This document shows, in pieces, positions 6,529 through 10,692 of a stretch of DNA of 10,692 nt. Numbering within the stretch: the first letter of the stretch is position 1; each line of letters starts with the position of its first letter. A program made the translations under genes and the position numbers. Source of the stretch: an uncultured Eubacterium sp. (GTDB taxonomy: Bacteria; Bacillota; Clostridia; Lachnospirales; Lachnospiraceae); assembly GCA_934358495.1 (NCBI GenBank), contig CAKRKO010000087.1, positions 1 to 10,692 of the forward strand, given 5' to 3'. The notes below the pieces were generated by a model. That model did no database searches, had not been told where the DNA came from, and saw nothing but the letters and a program-made list of their open reading frames with translations.

Positions 6529-7371
6529 ATGGATCGTATAAAAATACAGAATCTGGAAGTGTTCGGACACCATGGAGTGTTTTCCGAGGAAACAAAACTG
6601 GGACAGAAATTTCTGGTAAATGCAACATTGTACACAAATACGCGTGCAGCCGGTTATTCCGATGACCTGGAAAAATCTATCAACTATGGTGAAGTTTGTC
6701 ATTTTATTACAGGTTACATGCAAAATCATACATTTAAGCTGATTGAAGCGGTAGCAGAGCATATGGCACAGGCTATGCTGATGGAATATCCGCTTTTACA
6801 GAAACTGGATCTGGAGATCCGGAAACCATGGGCACCGATCGGACTGCCTCTGGAAAATGTATCGGTGGAGATCAGCCGCGGCTGGCATACAGTCTATCTC
6901 TCTGCGGGTTCAAATCTTGGAGAACGCCAGCAGTTTTTGCGGGCAGCAGTGAGACTTTTGCAGGAATGCAGTGAAATCCGCAATCTGAAAGTGTCAAAAC
7001 TGATGGAGACAGCACCATATGGCTATACAGAGCAGCCGGCATTTTTAAATGGTGCCATTGAATTAGAGACGTTATTTACACCGCAGGAGTTGCTGATCGT
7101 CATCCACAAAATTGAGGCAGAACTGGGTCGGGAGCGTGTGATTCACTGGGGACCGCGCACTATCGATCTGGATATTGTATTTTATGATGATGAAATCGTG
7201 GCAGAGTCAGAACTGATCATTCCGCATATCGATATGCAGAACAGATTGTTTGTGTTGGAACCACTCTACATGCTTTGCCCGGGAAAAGTCCATCCGGTGT
7301 TGCATAAGACCGTTGCGCAACTTCGTCAGGAACTGATCAGCAAGACACAGAATAAATGGAGTAATGAATGA
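6529..7371 (+). CDS. folBK: Bifunctional dihydroneopterin aldolase / HPPK (FolB-FolK fusion)
   Basis: A 280-residue fusion catalysing two consecutive steps: the aldolase (FolB) makes 6-hydroxymethyl-dihydropterin from dihydroneopterin, and HPPK (FolK) pyrophosphorylates it for FolP. FolB spans about 1-117: GHHGVFSEE (13-21) with probable Glu21, INYGEV with Tyr53, LIEAVAE (71-77) and RKPWAPI (98-104) with Lys99, matching known catalytic positions. FolK spans about 121-275: VYLSAGSNLGERQQFL (122-137), ETAPYGYTEQPAFLNGAIEL (160-179) and HWGPRTIDLDI (206-216), the ATP and metal-binding signature. The linker is only a few residues. GGAGG at 6518-6522, inside the folP end, gives a 6-base spacing to ATG 6529. 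The stop overlaps the HAD gene start as ATGA. Both domains look intact. Confidence 0.95.
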   Translation: MDRIKIQNLEVFGHHGVFSEETKLGQKFLVNATLYTNTRAAGYSDDLEKSINYGEVCHFITGYMQNHTFKLIEAVAEHMAQAMLMEYPLLQKLDLEIRKPWAPIGLPLENVSVEISRGWHTVYLSAGSNLGERQQFLRAAVRLLQECSEIRNLKVSKLMETAPYGYTEQPAFLNGAIELETLFTPQELLIVIHKIEAELGRERVIHWGPRTIDLDIVFYDDEIVAESELIIPHIDMQNRLFVLEPLYMLCPGKVHPVLHKTVAQLRQELISKTQNKWSNE

Positions 7372-8030
7372 AGAAGTATAAGTTTATTTTCTGGGATATG
7401 GATGGCACACTGGCGAATACTTATGAGGGTGTGACAAACTGTGTGAAATATGCCATGGAACCTTACGGAATCCATCTGGAAGGAGAGGAGGAACTGAGAA
7501 AATTTATCGGACCTCCGCTTCGTTTTTCTTTCACAAAATATTGTGGTCTCAGTGAGGAAGAAGCAGAAAAAGCAATTGTGCGCTATCGGGAACGCTATAT
7601 ACCAATCGGAGTATATGAGTGTGAATTATTTGAAGGCGTACGTGAGACGGTTCAGGCTTTCAAAAAAGCAGGATACATTCAGGTCATCACATCATCCAAG
7701 CCGGAGGCACAGTGTCGCCAGGTGCTGGAAAAATTTGATCTGCTGACAGAATTAGACGAAGTAGTCGGTGCCAGTCATGATGGCAGAATTGATACAAAAA
7801 TTGAAGTATTACAGGAAGCATTTCGACGGATGAAAGCACAGTATGCGGATTTTTCCAAAGAACAAACAGTGCTGATCGGAGATACGCATTATGATGCAGA
7901 TGGTGCAAAGGAAGGCGGTATCGACTGCATCGGAGTAGGCTATGGATTCGGAGGCGCAGAAGAAATGTGGAATGCCGGTGCTGTGGCCGTATATGAAGAC
8001 CAGAAAGCATTGCGGGAAGCATTGCTATAA
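7368..8030 (+). CDS. HAD-superfamily phosphatase (Gph/PpaX-like)
   Basis: A 220-residue cytoplasmic phosphatase of the haloacid dehalogenase superfamily. Motif I is FWDMDGTLANT (8-18), with nucleophile Asp10 and Asp12. Motif II is VITSSKP (106-112). The motif III Lys is probably Lys144. Motif IV is IGDTHYDADGA (170-180), with Asp172 and Asp176. An alpha-helical cap lies at about 17-90 and contains FIGPPLRFSF (46-55), as in phosphoglycolate and pyrophosphate phosphatase relatives. The substrate is not determined by sequence. The ATGA overlap with the folB-folK stop places it firmly in the operon, so a pterin phosphate such as dihydroneopterin monophosphate is a plausible target, with metabolite repair as an alternative. 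It is the last gene of the folate block. Confidence 0.88.
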   Translation: MKKYKFIFWDMDGTLANTYEGVTNCVKYAMEPYGIHLEGEEELRKFIGPPLRFSFTKYCGLSEEEAEKAIVRYRERYIPIGVYECELFEGVRETVQAFKKAGYIQVITSSKPEAQCRQVLEKFDLLTELDEVVGASHDGRIDTKIEVLQEAFRRMKAQYADFSKEQTVLIGDTHYDADGAKEGGIDCIGVGYGFGGAEEMWNAGAVAVYEDQKALREALL

Positions 8031-8038
8031 GTTATAAT
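8010..8038 (+). promoter_or_regulatory. Possible promoter for yhdT-panF
   Basis: TATAAT at 8033-8038 is a perfect -10 box. TTGCGG at 8010-8015, still inside the HAD gene, is a mediocre -35 at 17-base spacing. Transcription would start near 8045, so the yhdT-panF leader would contain nearly all of repeat copy 2. No better promoter was seen between 8139 and 8231. Confidence 0.45.
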
Positions 8039-8138
8039 AGATAAACGCTCCGCGGGGATGTGCAGTGATTCTGAGAAGAATATGTCAGCTTTCGCTGACC
8101 AGAATCACGCACCAAGTCCCACGTGCGTTCGACTTGAA
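8039..8138 (-). repeat. 100-bp structured repeat, copy 2 (inverted orientation)
   Basis: The reverse complement of 8039-8138 matches 2787-2886 over the full 100 bases with 4 substitutions and no gaps. One pair of substitutions is compensatory: the stem pair A-T at 2806/2870 in copy 1 is G-C here. One change (T2801 to A) breaks a pair, and the fourth is in an unpaired stretch. On the + strand the inner hairpin loop reads TTTC; on the - strand it is GAAA. Confidence 0.85.
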
Positions 8139-8231
8139 GTCTGTTTGTAATTAATCAGAGATGAAAAATCAGAACGAAACTGAGCGAACTGTGGAATCGT
8201 TGACACGAGCCAGAATTTGAGGGAGGACGTT

Positions 8232-8486
8232 ATGAAGCGAAAAGAAAAAATGCGGCAGATTGTAAAAGAGGCAAAATCTGTCCTGTGGGCAGTCATTGCA
8301 ATTATCGTGTTCTGGATAGTTGCAGGGTTTGGAGTAAGTAAGTTACATATCACTATTTTCCATACTCCGTTATGGGCTATCACAGGATGCATCGGCACAT
8401 GGATATTTTCCATTATTGTCGTTGTATATCTGATGAAACGCGTATTTAAAGACTTTGAACTGGAGGAGGAAAATGCAGATGAATAA
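8232..8486 (+). CDS. yhdT: YhdT-family small membrane protein (DUF997), PanF partner
   Basis: An 84-residue protein with a basic N-terminus (MKRKEKMRQIVKEAK) and two predicted membrane helices at about 17-36 and 46-67, then an acidic tail ending EEENADE. Size, two-helix layout and position directly before a pantothenate symporter match the YhdT/DUF997 family, commonly found next to PanF; its biochemical role is not settled. The start is ATG 8232, with GGGAGG at 8221-8226 and 5-base spacing; an in-frame TTG at 8217 is less likely. The 3' end overlaps panF by up to 14 bases and contains the panF Shine-Dalgarno site, indicating translational coupling. Confidence 0.8.
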   Translation: MKRKEKMRQIVKEAKSVLWAVIAIIVFWIVAGFGVSKLHITIFHTPLWAITGCIGTWIFSIIVVVYLMKRVFKDFELEEENADE

Positions 8487-9960
8487 GAATATCCTGGCAT
8501 TGATGCCGGTGTTTGTTTTTATGATCATTATGCTGATCGTAAGTATTTATGTGCGCCGGGCATCTGCAAAAAAAGCCTCCGAGGGCTTTGTAAAAGATTA
8601 TTTTATCGGTTCCCGTAGTCTGGGAGGCTTTGTACTGGCGATGACCACCGTTGCAACTTACAGTTCGGTAAGTTCCTTTGTCGGCGGACCGGGACAGGCC
8701 TGGAGCATTGGATTCGGATGGATCTATATGTCCGTCGTTCAGGTGACAGCGTTATTGTTGGTGCTTGGTATCCTTGGTAAAAAAATGGCGATGGTATCAC
8801 GAAAAATTGATGCGGTAACAATTATCGATGTGATCAGACATCGGTATCAGTCCGATGTGCTGGCAAATATTTCCGCAATTATCATCGTTATTTTCTTCGC
8901 GGCAACGATGGTTGCTCAGTTTGTAGGTGGTGCAAAATTATTCGAGGCAGTAACAGGATATTCTTATCTTACCGGACTGGTCGTATTCGGACTGGTCGTT
9001 GTTATCTATACAACTGTCGGCGGATTCCGCGGTGTAGCCATTACCGACGCGGTTTGTGCTATGGTTATGCTGGCAGGAATGGTGATCCTGCTGGTTGGTA
9101 TTATCCGTCAGGGCGGCGGTTATGAGACCATTATGGAAAATATCGCAGCGACAAAGCCGGAAATGCTGGAGCCATTATCCGGTGGAAATATGCCGGTGAG
9201 CCTGTATATTTCCCAGTGGATGCTGGTTGGTATTTTTACATTGGGATTACCGCAGTCAGCAGTGCGTTGCTTAAGCTACAAAGATACAAAATCTCTGCAT
9301 CACGCGATTATCCTTGGAACTGTTGTTGTTGGTGCTATGAATATCGGCATGAACTTCATTGGTGTGTTATCTGCGGGTGTACTGACCGGTAATCTGGCAG
9401 ACTATGGAAACAGCGTGGACAATATCATTCCGTTGGCCATTGCAGGTTCCTTAAAACCACTGATAGCCGGAATCTGTATCATCGGACCGATTGCAGCGTC
9501 CATTTCTACCATTTCCTCTCTATTGCTGAGTACCACATCTTCTATCGTAAAAGATGTGTATATGTACGAGAAAGAGAAAAAGGGACATGCGGTATCCGAG
9601 AAAACAACAACGATGCTGAGCCAGATCTGTACTTTGGTGATCGGACTTATCATTTTTGGAATTTCTATCAATCCGCCCAGTGTCATCTGGAAGATCAATA
9701 TGTTTGCTTTCGGTGGACTGGAAAGTGCATTTTTCTGGATTTTCTTACTTGGTATGTTCTGGAAAAAGGCAAACAAAGCCGGAGCGATCAGCGCAATCAT
9801 CGGTGGCACGGTATGCTATTGTGTGACCATGTTTTTCGGATTGAAAATCGCGAATCTGCACCAGATTCTGATCGGTATCAGTGTATCACTGCTTTGCATG
9901 GTGATTGGTTCCGTAGTTGGCAAAAAAACTGACGATACGGTTTTAAAACTGTACTTTTAA
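8473..9960 (+). CDS. panF: Sodium:pantothenate symporter (SSS family)
   Basis: An integral membrane Na+/solute symporter of about 495 residues importing pantothenate for coenzyme A synthesis. Seen: KDYFIGSRSLGGFVLAM (41-57), SSVSSFVGGPGQAW (64-77), GFGWIYMSVVQV, QFVGGAKLFEAVTGY, YTTVGGFRG, GLPQSAVRCLSYKDTKSLHH (about 258-277), and SSLLLSTTSSIVKD near residue 350, which carries Ser/Thr of the Na2 site. These align well with my memory of E. coli PanF, including the GLP.TAVRC.SYKD and STI..LL..... SSIVKD segments, so PanF is favoured over proline or other SSS carriers. ATG 8473 and ATG 8479 are both possible after GGAGGAGG (8462-8469). No strong terminator follows at once; the next hairpin starts at 9988. 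Confidence 0.9.
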   Translation: MQMNKNILALMPVFVFMIIMLIVSIYVRRASAKKASEGFVKDYFIGSRSLGGFVLAMTTVATYSSVSSFVGGPGQAWSIGFGWIYMSVVQVTALLLVLGILGKKMAMVSRKIDAVTIIDVIRHRYQSDVLANISAIIIVIFFAATMVAQFVGGAKLFEAVTGYSYLTGLVVFGLVVVIYTTVGGFRGVAITDAVCAMVMLAGMVILLVGIIRQGGGYETIMENIAATKPEMLEPLSGGNMPVSLYISQWMLVGIFTLGLPQSAVRCLSYKDTKSLHHAIILGTVVVGAMNIGMNFIGVLSAGVLTGNLADYGNSVDNIIPLAIAGSLKPLIAGICIIGPIAASISTISSLLLSTTSSIVKDVYMYEKEKKGHAVSEKTTTMLSQICTLVIGLIIFGISINPPSVIWKINMFAFGGLESAFFWIFLLGMFWKKANKAGAISAIIGGTVCYCVTMFFGLKIANLHQILIGISVSLLCMVIGSVVGKKTDDTVLKLYF

Positions 9961-9987
9961 TGAGTGTTAATCAGTAAATTATAAAAG

Positions 9988-10163
9988 GAAAAATCGAAAA
10001 AATTTATCTCACTCGCTAGACGTTCACTTCCTTCGTTTCACGGCGGTTTCATCGCGCTCGTTCCCACCTCCTATAAAAGCTGGTCGGTTCTCACTCGCGC
10101 AAAACCTTGTGAAACTCAGTCGTTCACTCAACCGCTCGTCGAGATAAATTTTTTCGATTTTTC
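9988..10163. repeat. 176-bp MITE-like element with 23-bp perfect terminal inverted repeats
   Basis: Bases 9988-10010 are perfectly complementary to 10141-10163 (23 bp, AT-rich, ending inward with GAGATAAATT/AATTTATCTC). The 130-base interior differs in composition from the flanks. On the + strand it is C/T-rich, with repeated words CACTCGC (10010-10016 and 10092-10098), CGTTCACT (10021-10028 and 10121-10128), and GTTTCAC (10035-10041) inverted as GTGAAAC (10109-10115). No credible coding sequence is inside. It could be a non-autonomous mobile element or a large cruciform/terminator; no target-site duplication was recognised. Confidence 0.65.
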
Positions 10164-10214
10164 TATTTACAGTTTGGAAATGAGAACTGTTTTTCGCAGT
10201 AGTATTGCGTATCA

Positions 10215-10223
10215 TGTTATAAT
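10215..10223 (+). promoter_or_regulatory. Extended -10 promoter candidate
   Basis: TGTTATAAT (10215-10223) is an extended -10 (TG-N-TATAAT). No good -35 lies at 16-18 bases, which extended -10 promoters can tolerate. Transcription would begin near 10230, three bases before a long hairpin, so the product would be a short structured RNA or a long leader for the gene at 10632. Confidence 0.4.
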
Positions 10224-10232
10224 TACTGAAAT

Positions 10233-10291
10233 GGCGAAATCAGAGACTCCTTCTGCGACTAGCGGTTGCAGAAGGAGTCTCTGATTTTGCC
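10233..10291 (+). terminator. 24-bp-stem hairpin, possible terminator or small RNA body
   Basis: Bases 10233-10256 pair with 10268-10291 with only one G-U wobble, around an 11-base loop GACTAGCGGTT. The stem core (GAGACTCCTTCTGC and its complement) is perfect. Only a T4 run lies in the right arm and no U tract follows, so it is not a textbook intrinsic terminator. It may end panF transcription or be a repeat of REP type. Confidence 0.5.
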
Positions 10292-10352
10292 CTTCATAAT
10301 ATTAAATTTTAGTCAACATCCCCAAAAAAGAATGAATTGAACATAAAATTTG

Positions 10353-10402
10353 AAAAATTTACCTGTAACACATGAATCTAATTCCCACAGGTAAATTTTT
10401 TT
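10353..10402 (+). terminator. Intrinsic terminator-like hairpin with T7 run
   Basis: AAAAATTTACCTGT (10353-10366) pairs perfectly with ACAGGTAAATTTTT (10387-10400), and the T run extends to 10402. The 20-base loop is long for a terminator. The A-run on the left makes it potentially bidirectional. It would stop any read-through from panF or from the 10215 promoter before the next gene. Confidence 0.6.
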
Positions 10403-10530
10403 ATAAAGAAATAGAAAATGAAATTGTGTGATACAGAATAAAATAGATAGATAATTGAAATAATTCAGAAACAATAACAAGATAAAAAACAAAATGTCTG
10501 ACTATCTGACAATTTAAGAAAAAAAGTGGG
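10403..10530. other. AT-rich intergenic stretch with TCTGAC direct repeat
   Basis: Low-complexity A/T-rich DNA with no ORF of note. The only ordered signal is TCTGAC at 10497-10502 repeated at 10505-10510 (TCTGAC-TA-TCTGAC), ending about 20 bases before the -35 box of the next promoter, a position suitable for an activator site. This is weak evidence. Confidence 0.3.
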
Positions 10531-10559
10531 TTTACAATTAAAAAAAAAAGCGGTATAGT
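10531..10559 (+). promoter_or_regulatory. Sigma-A promoter for the gene at 10632
   Basis: TTTACA (10531-10536) and TATAGT (10554-10559) lie 17 bases apart, with an A-rich spacer. Predicted start near 10566 gives a leader of about 66 bases. Confidence 0.7.
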
Positions 10560-10631
10560 ATACCCAATCAATCAGTTTGCGTTAATACATGTAAAAAAGC
10601 GTATGTAACGGATTACAGAAAGGAAAATGTT

Positions 10632-10692
10632 ATGAAACTTCATATGAACGAGAGCAACGCCAAGGCTGTCGGCATGTACGATCCAAGGTTCG
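10632..10692 (+). CDS. gltB: N-terminus of probable glutamate synthase large subunit (3' truncated)
   Basis: Only 20 codons are visible: MKLHMNESNAKAVGMYDPRF. The string GMYDPRF matches the beginning of glutamate synthase large-chain and related class II glutamine amidotransferase proteins, in which a G.YDP.F segment precedes the catalytic-Cys region (EHD.CG). The next codons, which would show that Cys, lie outside the window, so the call rests on one short motif. AAAGGA at 10619-10624 gives a 7-base spacing to ATG 10632, and a strong promoter lies upstream. The enzyme would convert glutamine and 2-oxoglutarate to two glutamates. Confidence 0.55.
   Translation, partial: MKLHMNESNAKAVGMYDPRF

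Noticed and set aside
8200..8205. TTGACA as a -35 box for yhdT
   Set aside because: A -10 at normal spacing would fall in the yhdT ribosome site at about 8223, and no TATAAT-like sequence is there.
8570..8600. Hairpin AAAGCC...GGCTTT inside panF
   Set aside because: It is within conserved coding sequence, has a short stem and is not followed by a T run; probably chance.
10024..10215. 63-residue open frame on the - strand across the MITE-like element
   Set aside because: It is mostly the interior and one arm of the palindrome, has no recognised domain, and has no convincing ribosome site. Repeats of this composition often give spurious short frames.

Overview
The window reads as a chromosomal segment of a low-to-moderate GC Firmicute, most likely a gut-type Lachnospiraceae or related Clostridia. 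Reasons: all genes lie on the + strand in tight operons, Shine-Dalgarno sites are AGGAGG-like, promoters look like sigma-A promoters, and the gene content (GPH sugar transporter, a folate operon with a fused FolB-FolK and an HD-domain protein, YhdT-PanF) resembles those genomes. The organism call is inference from style and family resemblance; no search was run.

Layout. (1) 1-2783: the end of a GPH/MelB-type sugar:cation symporter (start lies upstream of the window), an alpha/beta hydrolase of the monoacylglycerol-lipase type, and a small rhodanese-fold protein that lacks the catalytic cysteine. (2) 2784-3153: a gene-free but highly structured gap. It holds a 100-bp hairpin repeat, a second nested palindrome abutting it, a perfect 19-bp-stem hairpin, and a strong promoter overlapping that hairpin. 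(3) 3154-8030: a folate block with fau (5-formyl-THF cyclo-ligase), folC, an HD-domain hydrolase with a C-terminal Cys cluster, folP, a folB-folK fusion and a HAD phosphatase. Several genes are coupled by ATGA overlaps. A second promoter with an 11-bp dyad lies just before folP. (4) 8031-8231: a promoter-like site and a second, inverted copy of the 100-bp repeat. (5) 8232-9960: yhdT and panF, a sodium:pantothenate symporter pair with overlapping ends. (6) 9961-10631: 671 bp without a gene, holding a 176-bp MITE-like element with 23-bp perfect inverted ends, an extended -10 promoter followed by a 24-bp-stem hairpin, a strong terminator hairpin, and a canonical promoter. (7) 10632-10692: the first 20 codons of a gene that looks like the glutamate synthase large subunit.

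How the genes work together. FolB, FolK, FolP and FolC cover dihydroneopterin to (poly)glutamylated folate, and Fau returns 5-formyl-THF to the active pool. GTP cyclohydrolase (folE), dihydrofolate reductase and the pABA genes are not in the window. The two steps between FolE and FolB, removal of pyrophosphate and then phosphate from dihydroneopterin triphosphate, have no dedicated gene here. The HD protein and the HAD phosphatase inside the operon are natural candidates. PanF-YhdT adds uptake of another vitamin.

The most unusual content is non-coding. Two 100-bp repeat copies, 96% identical by hand count, sit in inverted orientation on either side of the folate block and carry a compensatory base-pair change. 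Other palindromic elements share a TTTATCTC terminal word.
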